DNA of 64,000 nucleotides, taken from contig NC_092231.1 of NCBI RefSeq assembly GCF_036320965.1, positions 25,140,894-25,204,893 on the forward strand. Direction: 5' to 3'. Positions 11,823 through 24,267 of this stretch are shown piece by piece; the first letter of the stretch is position 1; each line of letters begins with the position of its first letter. This DNA comes from Panulirus ornatus (lineage: Eukaryota > Arthropoda > Malacostraca > Decapoda > Palinuridae). The position numbers and the translations under genes were made by a program. Under the pieces are notes generated by a model. It did no database searches and had not been told where the DNA came from. It worked only from the letters and a program-made list of their open reading frames with translations.

Positions 11823-11896
11823 ACTTGAGGATTATAGATATCATTAGCTTGAGGATTATAGATGTCATTGACTCGAGGATTATAGATATTATTCTA
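11823..11896. repeat. 24-bp minisatellite, 3 copies
   Basis: CTTGAGGATTATAGATATCA occurs three times in tandem with minor changes, at a 24-base period. Confidence 0.85.
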
Positions 11897-12164
11897 TTAA
11901 CTGACGATAAACAAAAGCGGAGGAATATAGATACATTCTATGTCTTTCGCCCTCGATTGCGTATATTTGTGGTGAATACATAGAGTAAATTTTGTCCTTC
12001 CTTTCGTTATGATCTTTTGCGTTTGAAATCCTGATGATGGATCGTAAGTTTGAATAGAAAACTGTTTTTTGCTTGCTGTGGTCGTAGACTCTGGCTGATT
12101 TCAGGAGTCAAAAGATGTGATTTATTATAGTGCTGATTTGATTCCCTTACGGATTGATATGTAA

Positions 12165-12520
12165 AGTGTATAGGAAAGCCAGATACTTGCAGACCTGACG
12201 GTCTGTGGTGAGATTAATGCTGGAGGACAGTACATGGGAAAGTTAGGTAACACAAGACTTAATGGTATACGAGGAAGATGTCTGTTGAAGAACAGTAATA
12301 TTATCTCTTAAATTCCTAATCTCTATTGATGGAAACAGGATAGAACATTAGATGGTTCCTCCACACCCACCTCTATAGGAGAAAACAAGGGAAAGTCAGA
12401 ATACAAAAGACCTGATTCTTTATGACGAGATTATCTGCTGTAAAACAGTACTACGATCGTAAATTCCTAATCTGTATTGATGGAGACAGGACAGTACAGA
12501 GAAGGCTGCTCCCCGCTCAC
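12165..12520 (+). repeat. Dispersed repeat family D, copy 2
   Basis: Carries GGAAAGCCAGATAC..AGACCTGACGGTCTGTGG, a second related subunit, then AAATTCCTAATCTCTATTGATGG-type tail blocks twice (near 12310 and 12465). It matches the block order of the copies at 6.1 kb and 55.5 kb, with an internal tandem duplication. Confidence 0.7.
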
Positions 12521-13079
12521 CATTCAAGTCGGCACATTAACAGGCAGGAAAACAGTTGAGAAGGATCACAGTGAAGTATAGAGAGAACATGCTAGAATGG
12601 TAATTATATGATTACTTAGGTTTCAGTTCAGGAAATTTTGCAACTGGCAGAGAACTAAAGGGATCAGATTTCGATACCCTGCAGCTAAAGTGTAAATCAT
12701 CTTTAAGAATTACAGTCGTGTTATGAAAAGAAAATTAAAAGCCTTCTTTCGTCCATGAAGAGATTTCATAGGTCTTAGCGTAGGAGTGAAGACGTATTCA
12801 GATGGTACTGAATTACAAAAAAGGAATTCAGAACTTTAAAAGGGAAACCAGAGCAGCAATGTATGGAGTGCAGCCAAGATCATGAGCCCACAGTGTTTGC
12901 TATCAGGACAAGACTGGAAGATAGAATAGGCTCCAGAGTGGTGTAAGATGGACCACTCAGCTTTGGCAAGGACTATCGTGGAGCTACACTTCAGTGTGGA
13001 TGGTCCAGCCCGTTCCTGTAACATGCCAGACAATATCATACAACCTTTCTTAAGATACGAGCCTAATGCTGATATTATT
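12521..13079. other. No firm feature; possible CR1-like upstream remnant
   Basis: The position immediately upstream of a recognisable CR1-like 3' end suggests decayed retrotransposon coding sequence, but I see no motif that proves it. Confidence 0.3.
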
Positions 13080-13400
13080 CCGGACGGATCGTACAAGAAA
13101 TAATGGATTTAGATTTGAAAAAGAATGGATTTGGGTCGGATGTGGGTAGATATTGATTCGGGAATAGGGTAGTAGTTTATAGAACAACTTGCCAAGTACA
13201 GTGGTGGACGCTAGGTCTTTAGCTAGTATTAAGCGAAGGTTGGATAACGTGTTTATGGCTTCAAGCGGGTTGATTTTAGAGTGGACAAACTCGGGACCTG
13301 CCTAGCATGGACAAGTAGGCCTCTTGCAGTGTCCTGACTTCTTATGTTTTTATGTATCGTCTAGTCATACAACCTGAGGTCATAAGGTACTTGAGAGAAA
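13080..13400 (+). pseudogene. CR1-like LINE 3' end (relic)
   Basis: From about 13209 one frame reads ARSLASIKRRLDNVFMASS, followed by GLILEWTNSGPA and a stop. This is the C-terminal tail typical of CR1-like reverse-transcriptase proteins (cf. ..SFKRRLD..). After the stop comes CATGGACAAGTAGGCCTCTT, typical of 3' ends in such elements. The N-terminal part is frameshifted or lost. Family membership is established knowledge applied to these residues; the exact clade within the CR1/L2 group is inference. The copy is dead. Confidence 0.75.
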
Positions 13401-13859
13401 AACATGGGTCACCTGAGGTCAGGTCAGGAGTTAGTGAGGTCATATATATGAAGGAAGACCCTACTCACTAGTGTACCACCGAAAACTAACTCAAACATGA
13501 GACTAAATGAGAATTATGCAACATGAAAAAAGTCATTAATTTGAAAAAAGAAAAATGCAAATTTTAAAAGTATTAGAACTGATGAGATGGTTACATATGA
13601 TAATCTGGGGAAGCCCAGATATAATGGTCGATTTCAGAGTCATTGGTAAGCGCACAGAATATATGTTAATGAACTCGTGCTGAATTTCAAAACTAGATTC
13701 AAAGGGGGAAAATAGAAAGAATCTTTGAATAGGAAAAAAATAAATGTGAAATTGGAACACAGGATTCATCACGTTTGAATAAAGGTGTACAACTCTATAT
13801 TAAAGGAAAAGTTCGAATACGATGTCAAAAGATGTGGTTATTTCATGGCACTTCCTTGT
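13401..13859. other. No recognisable feature
   Basis: AT-rich sequence with no supported gene. Confidence 0.45.
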
Positions 13860-15210
13860 TTATGTAGAGGAAGTATAGGGTTCACGACACTACCTCTTGT
13901 TACTGTGATCAGAGAAAATTGAGGAATTGGACAAGAAATAGTCAGAAAACTGAAATAAAGGTTGCAGAAAACGTTAGAAGTAACCAAGCCAAACTTGGTA
14001 GATAACGGAAGACACCAGAAATGAGGAAAGGGCATTTTAGGATGTACTTAGCCTCATTTACAGTAACCTGACATCCTCGCCTGGTAGGACTAGCATTATA
14101 AATGGCATCTGTGATGTGTCAGAGTCACGTTGCATTTTCTTAGGCAGAGAGCAAGATGAGTTGATATTGAAGGGAATATATGTAGACAAGATCATACAAT
14201 TTATTCTCAAAAGTTGAACGCAAAGAAGCCAAGGTCAGATGACATGGCAGTAAGAGTTTGAAAGACGTAAATCGTGAGGGAGTTCTTCTTTAGTTAACAT
14301 CTTTTGATAAATGATTTAACGAGTACAATGAACAGTGATAATGATAGTGCAATTAGTTGTAGCCAAAGGCTAAAAAGGTAAGAGAAAATTCTCAACAGTT
14401 TAGACAGTAGGGCTGTAACCAGAGGGATGACTGAACAGACAGTCTTTACACAGACACTGGCTGGAATGGTTCTCTGTACTGATGACTGATGATGTTCACA
14501 AGGGTTGGCTTGGGGCGGTTCTTACAGCCGTCTGTAAGAGCTGGGATGGGTCCAGAGGGCTTATTATATCGTTACCTGTAGAGGAGAAACGGTGTGAAGA
14601 CTGGAAGTTGGTAAATGTTACTCCTGTCTTAAGGAAAAATGAAAGGATATGTGGACTAGATTTCCGTTTCTCTAGAAATTCATGGAAGCTAGTGTGTTGT
14701 GGAGAACTCTCTAAGTATTTCTTAGAAGAAAAAGGAAATGACAAAAAGTTAATCAGCCTGGCTGCATTAGTAACAGTATCCGCTTTACTAGTTCATTAGA
14801 ATTTTTTCTTTCTTGAATGAATGAAATATATCAGTTGAAAATATCATCCGGTGTCATCTGTTTTAAAAAGATGTTTTCTCTCTTGAATTCTACACTTCAA
14901 TAAGCTCCAGCTTGAGAACCTTGTACTTGAAGTATCTAAACCTGAAGCTTAGTAAAAGACTTGCTGTGGAGAGAGTAGCAGTGTAGTGATGAACTGCAGA
15001 GTATCAAAATTCTTGAGTATTAACTGTGTTCTCTTACAAGATTTGTTCTTAGACCCCGTTTTCTTTTATGATTTCTATAAAACTTATCAAGTCTAACAAC
15101 CGCAGTATTTAAATTTGCTTTTGATACAAAATCGATATTGGGCAGTATCTAAGAATAATTATTGGTATACCCAAAGTGCCTTAGAAAAATTGTCACTGGT
15201 TCGAGAAGTG
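13860..15210 (+). pseudogene. CR1-like LINE reverse transcriptase (relic)
   Basis: Decayed reverse-transcriptase sequence read in several frames. About 14208-14260 gives KLNAKKPRSDDMAVRV, matching the K-L-K-P-N-K-S-P-G-P-D-G-I-type segment of CR1-like proteins. About 14595-14645 gives EDWKLVNVTPVLRKNER, matching the DWK-L-A-N-V-T-P-I-F-K-K-G segment. About 15045-15085 gives FVLRPRFLL, matching the G-S-V-L-G-P-L-L-F segment. About 15105-15150 gives VFKFAFDTKSILGSI, matching the K-F-A-D-D-T-K catalytic box. The catalytic ADD is changed to AFD and there are stops and frameshifts throughout, so it is inactive. It follows another CR1-like 3' end about 0.5 kb upstream, so the two are probably separate insertions. 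Confidence 0.75.
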
Positions 15211-15499
15211 TTAAATGATGAGAAACGTAGACACATAGAAAGTAAAAGGTTTTGGAGGGAAAGACAAATAGAAATGCGGGGTGTACGGAAGAACATTTTT
15301 ATAGGTTAAAGAAGAGAAGATTGTTCGAGCTTCATCAGTAATGACATAGACTTAACCAAATAAAGTGTAGCTTCTTTAAAAGAGAATATATGGGTCGCTT
15401 GCAGAAACTTTAATAGCAAAACTTTGTGTATTCTGTTAAACCTTTGTAACTGGGTAGTAAGGCAACATATTGAAAAGATACTAATCACAAAGACCCTTG

Positions 15500-15502
<3 letters not shown>
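15211..15502. other. Possible continuation of CR1-like relic
   Basis: Expected position of the C-terminal part of the element, but no clear motif is legible. Confidence 0.3.

Positions 15503-15564
<62 letters not shown>
15503..15564. repeat. (TA)n microsatellite
   Basis: Pure TA run of about 31 units. Confidence 0.97.
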
Positions 15565-15566
<2 letters not shown>

Positions 15567-17226
15567 TGTCAAGTTTGTCCAACTTTATACAAGAATTTAG
15601 TAGGATTAATGAATAGTGGTTCGTGTTATATTAGGAATTTAATAACTAGGAAGTAAAGAGTTAGATTGTTGACGGAGGAGCTGTGATATGGGAGAGTCGA
15701 GGCGTTAAAAACAACCGCTGGCAACTGTGGCCTCTTGTCGCCTGGCTCAGGACACTTCATAACACGTTGTCCTGCCATGCTTCGACCTTGTGTCGAGAGA
15801 TGTCCCAGTTAAAGGTACTGTCTTAAGATTGGTAAGATGGTAATGAGCAATATTCCAGATTTGTATTAATGACAGAAGTGACGTAGTGTTTAGGTTCTTT
15901 CATAGTTTATGTCACTGTTGTAGTTGTAAGATGACAGTAAGAGTTAGTGTTAGACTCACGAGACCTGGCGTTGCCCATAGCAGGTCACTTATGGCATTGA
16001 CTGAGTTGTATAATGTTATACTCGCGGTGTTCAGATAAGAAAATACAGCCAGAAAGTGACTACTAAAGACACAGCGAAAATGAATCGAGTGTGGAAGAGA
16101 TGAGGTGAATTAGTACAGTAATTAACTAGGGAAACAACTAATTGCCTTGGTATTACAACTAATGGCATCTCGCATTTCGCCGAACATGGACGAGGTTAGT
16201 GTTACGTCAGTCAGTCCCAGATCGGCTCACAGACTAATTACTGTACCGCTTATAGACCCTGAGGCTTGCCTGGACCGGTGGGACATAAAGCTAACATCTG
16301 TCACAATCTCAGTGCGTCATACCTTGCACTGTCATCCCAGGTTGTGTGTGAGGTGTCTGGCTCGCTCCCAGTATGGGTTACTTACCGATGATGCGCAGAC
16401 AGGAGTACTGATGGAGTGTGTTATCAGGGTCGTAGTAGGGGAGAGAGTCTTAGCTATATAGAGTTGGGAAAGGTTAGCTGTTCCATTGCGGGCTTGACCT
16501 ATTGGGTCCGCCGCGAAGAGCGCATATACTGACCATCCCGACCTGGAGAGCGATGGTCACTATGTCTCGAACGCATTTACTCACAAACGCGGTTCGTGTG
16601 CCTTCCACAGCAAGGGTCATATTTTCAGTATATGTGTAACAAACAGGTTGATGCTCCATTTAGTGAACTTTTGACTGCAGAGACCGGAGGCAGAGCCGCC
16701 AGTCACCATTATACTATGCGGCAAGAACTATAAGAGACTGCTTGTTCTGATGTGTTTTCAGTGCATTTCCCAGAGTCTTCCTCTTTCCCATAAGTTCTCT
16801 ACTGTAAGTGTTGTCTCCCTTGTGTTTATTGTTAGGGTGTTAGAGCACATTTACTCCTGTGTTGCGATGCCGTAATGTTTTGTTGTTAAAGATGTTAATT
16901 AGGTTAAGTGCATTTCTCCTACTTCTTCCTCTACACTTATAACTTTGGGTGTTTTAGTCACTTGTAGCCTGTGCGCTATGATTCATGCTACATTACTGTT
17001 ACCTTTGTTATTAGATTTACATATCAAATGTGAGCATGTTGTCGGCTTGACCTTGGCCTACAGGAAGGTGAGTGGTCACGGTAGATCTGGCAGTCCTGGC
17101 GCTTAACTGGGTCATTGAATGTCTTTATTGAGGGGTTGTATGGAAGCCATGGCTTATGGGACCCCATGGCAGTATTGATTGATCATCACTACTATTATCT
17201 GACTGTCCGTGTATCTTTTTAGTTCT

Positions 17227-17229
<3 letters not shown>
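15565..17229. other. No recognisable feature
   Basis: About 1.7 kb of mixed, moderately GC-rich sequence. The 104-codon frame at 16147-16461 resembles no family I recognise. Confidence 0.45.

Positions 17230-17304
<75 letters not shown>
17230..17304. repeat. (TA)n microsatellite
   Basis: Pure TA run of about 37 units. Confidence 0.97.
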
Positions 17305-18080
<776 letters not shown>

Positions 18081-18185
18081 TATACTACTTCCTTCCTGCT
18101 GAGTCTCTTGTCTACGAGGCCCCTGCAGCACCCAGGAAGCTGGCCACGTCCACTGGTCAGGGGCCACAGGTCACAAAGCGTTATG

Positions 18186-18186
<1 letters not shown>

Positions 18187-18232
<46 letters not shown>
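18187..18232. repeat. (GT)n microsatellite
   Basis: Pure GT run of about 23 units. Confidence 0.97.
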
Positions 18233-18235
<3 letters not shown>

Positions 18236-18483
18236 AGAGAGTGCAGGCCAGTTAAGTAGTAAGTGTTCGGTGTCTTCCCTATGGTTGTTGCATCGTGGGC
18301 ATGAAGGGTCGTGGGATATGTTGACACGGTGTTGTGATGTGTGATATGCAGGTCGTAGACAGGAGAGTTGTGACTCGTGTTTGTCTGGGGAGTGTGGTTT
18401 CTCTTTGGTGTAAGTTTCCCGTCCACTGAGTTATAGTTACCCTCGGACCCATTTCTGTTAATCCTGATGTAACCCGGGGACTC

Positions 18484-18652
18484 TCTGTAGGCTCCTGCAG
18501 TTCAAGGCTGCCCCACGTCCAATAGCAGGGAAAGGCAGACTCCTTTGGCAAGAAAAGTTCTTTGTCGAGACTGTACTTCTAGTGATATAACCTCACCGAA
18601 GGTGACTTTTCTTTTGCGGTGTAACCTGGAGCAGGCGGTATCCTGTAACAGC
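18484..18652 (+). repeat. Dispersed repeat family C, copy 1
   Basis: Blocks GGCTCCTGCAGTTCAAGGC, GCAGGGAAAGGCAGACTCC and AGGTGACTTTTCTTTTGCG (followed by GTGTAACC) match, in order and with similar spacing, the sequence at 46965-47155. Each copy is followed by a CA/GT microsatellite. No coding frame; unclassified. Confidence 0.55.
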
Positions 18653-18928
<276 letters not shown>

Positions 18929-18944
18929 ATATATTTTTTTTTTT

Positions 18945-20315
18945 CATACTTTGTCGCTGTCTCCCGCGTTTGCGAGGTAGCGCAAGGAAACAGACGAAAG
19001 AAATGGCCCCCCCCCCCCCCCCATACACATGTATATACATACGTCCACACACGCAAATATACATACCTACACAGCTTTCCATGGTTTACCCCAGACGCTT
19101 CACATGCCTTGATTCAATCCACTGACAGCACGTCAACCCCGGTATACCACATCGCTCCAATTCACTCTATTCCTTGCCCTCATTTCACCCTCCTGCATGT
19201 TCAGGCCCCGATCACACAAAATCTTTTTCACTCCATCTTTCCACCTCCAATTTGGTCTCCCTCTTCTCCTTGCTCCCTCCACCTCCGACACATATATCCT
19301 CTTGGTCAATCTTTCCTCACTCATCCTCTCAATGTTTCCAAACCACTTCAAAACACCCTCTTCTGCTCTCTCAACCACGCTCTTTTTATTTCCACACATC
19401 TCTCTTACCCTTACGTTACTCACTCGATCAAACCACCTCACACCACACATTGTCCTCAAACATCTCATTTCCAGCACATCCATCCTCCTGCGCACAACTC
19501 TATCCATAGCCCACGCCTCGCAACCATACAACATTGTTGGAACCACTATTCCTTCAAACATACCCATTTTTGCTTTCCGAGATAATGTTCTCGACTTCCA
19601 CACATTCTTCAAGGCCCCCAGAATTTTCGCCCCCTCCCCCACCCTATGATCCACTTCCGCTTCCATGGTTCCATCCGCTGCCAGATCCACTCCCAGATAT
19701 CTAAAACACTTCACTTCCTCCAGTTTTTCTCCATTCAAACTCACCACCCAATTGACTTGACCCTCAACCCTACTGTACCTAATAACCTTGCTCTTATTCA
19801 CATTTACTCTTAACTTTCTTCTTCCACACACTTTACCAAACTCAGTCACCAGCTTCTGCAGTTTCTCACATGAATCAGCCACCAGCGCTGTATCATCAGC
19901 GAACAACAACTGACTCACTTCCCAAGCTCTCTCATCCCCAACAGACTTCATACTTGCCCCTCTTTCCAAAACTCTTGCATTTACCTCCCTAACAACCCCA
20001 TCCATAAACAAATTAAACAACCATGGAGACATCACACACCCCTGCCGCAAACCTACATTCACTGAGAACCAATCACTTTCCTCTCTTCCTACACGTACAC
20101 ATGCCTTACATCTTCGATAAAAACTTTTCACTGCTTCTAACAACTTTCCTCCCACACCATATATTCTTAATACCTTCCACAGAGCATCTCTATCAACTCT
20201 ATCATATGCCTTCTCCAGATCCATAAATGCTACATACAAATCCATTTGCTTTTCTAAGTATTTCTCACATACATTCTTCAAAGCAAACACCTGATCCACA
20301 CATCCTCTACCACTG

Positions 20316-20318
<3 letters not shown>
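18945..20318 (-). mobile_element. RTE-like non-LTR retrotransposon, 5'-truncated copy 1
   Basis: Minus-strand LINE copy. Its 3' end (18945-19132) holds a short UTR ending in the reverse complement of TTGTCGCTGTCTCCCGCG, preceded by a C run (G run in element sense) and CATACACATGTATATACATA. The coding part runs from 19133 to the truncation point at about 20315, where the sequence meets a (TA)n tract instead of the next LINE residues present in copy 2 at about 38925. The 3' UTR lacks about 0.3 kb present in the plus-strand copy at 22.2-23.1 kb. It is nearly identical to the copy at 37.6-39.8 kb over the shared part, so both are young. Confidence 0.9.
19133..20299 (-). pseudogene. RTE-like reverse transcriptase, C-terminal 388 codons, frame intact
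   Basis: Fragment of the LINE polyprotein covering the reverse-transcriptase palm and thumb and the C-terminal tail. In order: motif A AFMDLEKAYDRVD (about residues 24-36, catalytic Asp 27), motif B GLRQGCVMSPWLF (83-95), and motif C FADD (133-136). The tail carries MLYGCEAWAMDRVVRRR, SEERLTKRIYV and RRRGRPNWRWKDGV. All catalytic aspartates are present and there is no internal stop. The first codon of the open frame is GTG, because the 5' half (endonuclease, fingers) is cut off at the TA tract, so no real start exists. It would copy element RNA at a nicked target if complete. The RTE-like assignment rests on overall motif wording and is less certain than the non-LTR reverse-transcriptase identity. 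Confidence 0.88.

Positions 20319-20387
<69 letters not shown>
20319..20387. repeat. (TA)n microsatellite
   Basis: Pure TA run of about 34 units exactly at the 5' truncation of the LINE. Confidence 0.97.
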
Positions 20388-20390
<3 letters not shown>

Positions 20391-20507
20391 AGGATAAGCC
20401 TTTATTCATCATGATGTGAGCATCCCAAATTCCCCACACACACTCACCATTTACTTAACTCCTGTGTTTAAATCTTCCCTCAATGATAAACAGTGGATAT
20501 AACTCTC

Positions 20508-21060
20508 CCTGACGTATGGGTCAGCTTCCCTGACGTATAGCCTACCGTCTGTGCACACCTTAGCCAGTCCCCCTGACGTACAGCGAGTCTCCCTGACGTA
20601 TAGCGAGTTTCCCTGACGTATAGCGAGTCTTCCTGACGTATAGCGAAGCTCCCTGACGTATAGCTAGTCTCTCTTACATATAGTGAGTCTTTCTAACGTA
20701 TAGCGAGTCTTCCTGACGTATAGTGAGGCTCCCTGACGTATAACGAGTCTCCCTGACGTATAGCGAGTCTCCCTGACGTATAGCGAGTCTTCCTGACGTA
20801 TAGCGAGGCTCCCTGACGTATAGCGAGGCTCCCTGACGTATAGCGAGGCTCCCTGACGTATAGCGAGTCTCTCTTACATATAGCGAGTCTTTCTAACGTA
20901 TAGTGTAGTCTTCCTGACGTATAGCGAGGCTCCCTGATGTATAGCGAGGCTCCCTGACGTATAGCGAGTCTTCCTGAGGTATAGCGAGTCTTCCTGACGT
21001 ATAGCGAGGCTCCCTGACGTATAATATGCCTCCCTTACGTATAGCTATCCTCCCTGATCG
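20508..21060. repeat. 20-bp minisatellite, about 27 copies
   Basis: Unit CCCTGACGTATAGCGAGTCT at a 20-base period with variants (GAGGCT, TCTTACATATAG, TTCTAACG). Blocks of variants are themselves repeated (TCTCTTACATATAG followed by TTCTAACGTATAG occurs twice, near 20670 and 20870), showing higher-order duplication. Confidence 0.95.
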
Positions 21061-21285
21061 GTACCTCGGTCCCTGGCCACTGTATCTCTCTCTCTCTCAC
21101 CCGCTGGTCAGAAGACCCTCCCTGCCCCTCGCCTCATTTCCTGGGGGCTGCCCCCTTCACTTACCCTCCTCATAACTCACTTCATTACGCTGCCACTTCC
21201 CCAAGACGGCCCCCGCATCCCAATTTCTTTGAGGCCTCGTCTAACGCGCCTCTTTTCCTCCTTAAGATTTTCCTTCCTCCTTCAC

Positions 21286-21289
<4 letters not shown>
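21061..21289. other. No recognisable feature
   Basis: C/T-rich sequence between two repeats, nothing supported. Confidence 0.5.

Positions 21290-21345
<56 letters not shown>
21290..21345. repeat. (AC)n microsatellite
   Basis: Pure AC run of about 28 units. Confidence 0.97.
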
Positions 21346-21764
<419 letters not shown>

Positions 21765-21809
21765 GTATGCAAACCCTGCCATCCTTGTCACTGACCCTAA
21801 CTATCTGTG

Positions 21810-22030
21810 GCTGGGCCAGACCCTTATCATGTAGAACTGGACCTGATTTCTCTCCTGTAACGTTGGACTTATCCCTTATTCCGTAGGGCTGGACCTGAGC
21901 CCCTCCTTTTTTTTTTTTTTTTCACTGAAGGCTGAACTTGACTCGTATCACGAAGGGCTGGACCTGACCCTTGTCATGTAAGACGTGACCTGACCTTTAA
22001 CACACAGGGCTGAACCTGGCCATATATCAC
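21810..22030. repeat. Degenerate minisatellite, about 32-bp unit
   Basis: Variants of GGGCTGGACCTGACCCTT followed by GTCATGTA recur about seven times with substitutions and a poly-T insertion near 21907-21922. Confidence 0.65.
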
Positions 22031-22036
22031 ATAAGG

Positions 22037-22055
22037 ATTATTATTATTATTATTA

Positions 22056-22104
<49 letters not shown>
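22037..22104. repeat. (TTA)n microsatellite
   Basis: About 22 TTA units with one ATC interruption. Confidence 0.95.
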
Positions 22105-22105
<1 letters not shown>

Positions 22106-22117
22106 TTTGCTATTATT

Positions 22118-22215
22118 TATTGTTATACCTAATCGCTGTTTCCCGCGTCAGCGAGGTAGCGCCAGGAAACAGACGAAGAATGGCCCATCCACTCATATAC
22201 ACATATATACATAAA
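22118..22215 (-). mobile_element. Solo 3' end of RTE-like LINE
   Basis: The plus strand reads CGCTGTTTCCCGCGTCAGCG, AGGTAGCGCCAGGAAACAGA and then CGAAGAATGGCCCATCCAC. It is the reverse complement of the last ~100 bases of the LINE 3' UTR. It lies head to head with the plus-strand LINE fragment that starts about 25 bases further on. Confidence 0.8.
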
Positions 22216-22242
22216 CAATACTATCATAAACATGGGTATGTT

Positions 22243-23118
22243 TGAATGAATAGTGGTTCCAACAATGTTATATGGTTGTGAGGCATGGGCGATAGGTAGA
22301 GTTGTGCGGAGGAGGGTGGATGTGTTGGATATGAAGTGTTTGAGGACAATATGTGGTGAGAGTTGGTTTGATCTAGTAAGTAATGAAAGGGTAAGAGAGA
22401 TGTGTGGTAATATAAAGAGTGTGGTTGAGAGAGCAGAGGAGGGTGTATTGAAATGGTTTGGTCACTTTGGGAGAATGAGTGAGGAAAGATTGACAGAGGA
22501 TATATGTGTCGGAGGTGGAGGGAACAAGGAAAAGTGGGAGACCAAATTAGAGGTGGAAGGATGGAGTGAAAAAGATTTTGAGCGATCGGGGCCTGAACGT
22601 TCATACAGGAGGATGAAAGGCGTGCAAGGAACAGAGTGAATTGGAACGATGTGGTATACCGGGGTCGACGTGCTGTCAATGGATTGAACCAGGGCATGTG
22701 AAGCGTCTGGGGTAAACCATGGAGAGTTTTGTTGGGCCTGGATGTGGAAAGGGAGCTGTGGTTTCGGTGCATTACACATGACAGCTAGAGAGTGAGTGTG
22801 AACCTATGTGGCCCTTGTTGTCTAACTAGCGCTACCTCGCACGCACGCGGGGGGAGGGGGTGCCATTTCATGTGTGGCGGGGTGGTGGCGGAAATGGATG
22901 AAGGTAGCATGTACGAATATGTACAGGTGGATATATGTACATGTCTGTGTATGTATATTTATGTATACGTTGAAATGTATAGGTATGTATATGTGCGTGT
23001 GTGGGCGTTTACATATGTATATACATGTGTATGGGTTAGGCCATTCTTTCGTCTGTTTCCTTGCGCTACCTCGCTAACGCGGGAGACAGCGACAAAGCAT
23101 GATAAATAAATAGATATA

Positions 23119-23120
<2 letters not shown>
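22243..23120 (+). mobile_element. RTE-like LINE 3' fragment, copy 3 (long 3' UTR)
   Basis: 5'-truncated plus-strand copy. The coding end (22243-22639) translates to VPTMLYGCEAWAIGRVVRRR, then SVVERAEEGVLKWFGHFGRM and SEERLTEDICVGGG. It runs in frame only to a stop at 22637-22639 and is frameshifted near 22590 relative to the other copies. The UTR from about 22640 to 23120 contains GGTGCATTACACATGACAGC and a first CGCTACCTCGC module near 22828. A second module near 23067, CGCTAACGCGGGAGACAGCG, is followed by GACAAAGCATGATAAATAAA. The segment between the two modules is missing from copies 1 and 2. Confidence 0.85.
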
Positions 23121-23152
<32 letters not shown>

Positions 23153-23176
23153 GATGATGATGATGATGATGATGAT
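23121..23176. repeat. Compound (TTA)n-(TGA)n microsatellite
   Basis: About 10 TTA units then about 8 TGA units directly after the LINE tail. Confidence 0.93.
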
Positions 23177-23469
23177 ATCCATTATATTTTTGCCAGACTT
23201 TTCATACTTTTCCCCCAATACGAGGCAAACTAGTTTAACGTCCTTCCCTCCCCCCCCTCCCTCCTCCTCATCCCCCCCGGCTAAAACTTTTGGTATAAGT
23301 GAGCGACTAATTCCTTACTCCTCCCCCCCCCACCCCAACACACTCAGAGAAAGTTTGTACAAACGAGACCAGACAGTTTACTACTTTCGTTTTTTAGAAA
23401 CTTTTATGCTAATGAGGTTCTGCTTACTACTGCTTCTGCCTGCCCTTGACAACCAATACTGGAGACTAT

Positions 23470-23770
23470 CTTGCTCCTGAAACTTTTTTCCTGTAAGGAT
23501 TACATTGCTCTTGAAACTTTTTTATAAGGACTGCCTGCTCTTGAAGCTTTTTTTTTATGACTACCTGCTCTTGAAACTTTTTTTTTTATAAGGACTACCT
23601 GCTCTTGAAACTGTTTGATAAGGACTACCTGCTCTTGAAACTTTTTATGACTACCTGCTCTTGAAACTTTTTTATATGGACTACCTACTCTTGAAATTTC
23701 TTTTTTAAAGATTACCCGCACTTGGACCTTATTTTTTTTTTCTAATTTTGAAGACCATCGGCCCTTGAAA
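23470..23770. repeat. Degenerate minisatellite, about 31-bp unit
   Basis: ACTACCTGCTCTTGAAACTT followed by a T-run and ATAAGG recurs about nine times. The length differences are mostly in the T-run. Confidence 0.8.
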
Positions 23771-24049
23771 ACATTTTAGATATCTGAAATATTTGAAATT
23801 AAACAACCTGCCCCTGATTTTTATTTCAGGTGGTCGTCCTTACCTTCCAGGGTACATCATTTTGAAGATTTTTTAAGGCGAATTACCATCGGTTTTTAGG
23901 GGAAATTTGTAGTATCTTTTAAGTCTGCTTCCCCTTAAGACATGGGCTACTCTCCCATGAATCAGGTTTAGGTACACTTGATCATAAGACCTTTTCACAA
24001 CCGTGGGCTAAGGATTCCTTTAAAAAGTGTCCAGGTATTACCCCAAGGC

Positions 24050-24210
24050 TCCTTTTTTAAGGGTTTCCTGCAGCTCCATTTTGATAACTGTTTCTTTCCT
24101 TACACCTCAAGGCTTTGGAACTCTCTACTCTCTCATGTCTTTCCCAATAACTGTAACCTAGTGCACTATAGAAGACAGATGTACTACTTCCTCCAAAACT
24201 CGTAAATACT
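24050..24210 (+). pseudogene. Jockey-superfamily retrotransposon 3' end (relic)
   Basis: One frame reads FPYTSRLWNSLLSHVFPNN then CNLVHYRRQMYYFLQNS and a stop. The F-P-R-T-x-R-L-W-N-S-L-P-x-x-V-F-P pattern is characteristic of the extreme C-terminus of jockey/I-type reverse-transcriptase proteins. Only this tail is legible; upstream sequence has stops. A short tandem array (24268-24367) follows soon after. Confidence 0.7.
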
Positions 24211-24267
24211 TATCCTTGTCTCTTCTTTTATTATTTCATTAACCTCTCTGTGTTTCAATTAAGGCCC

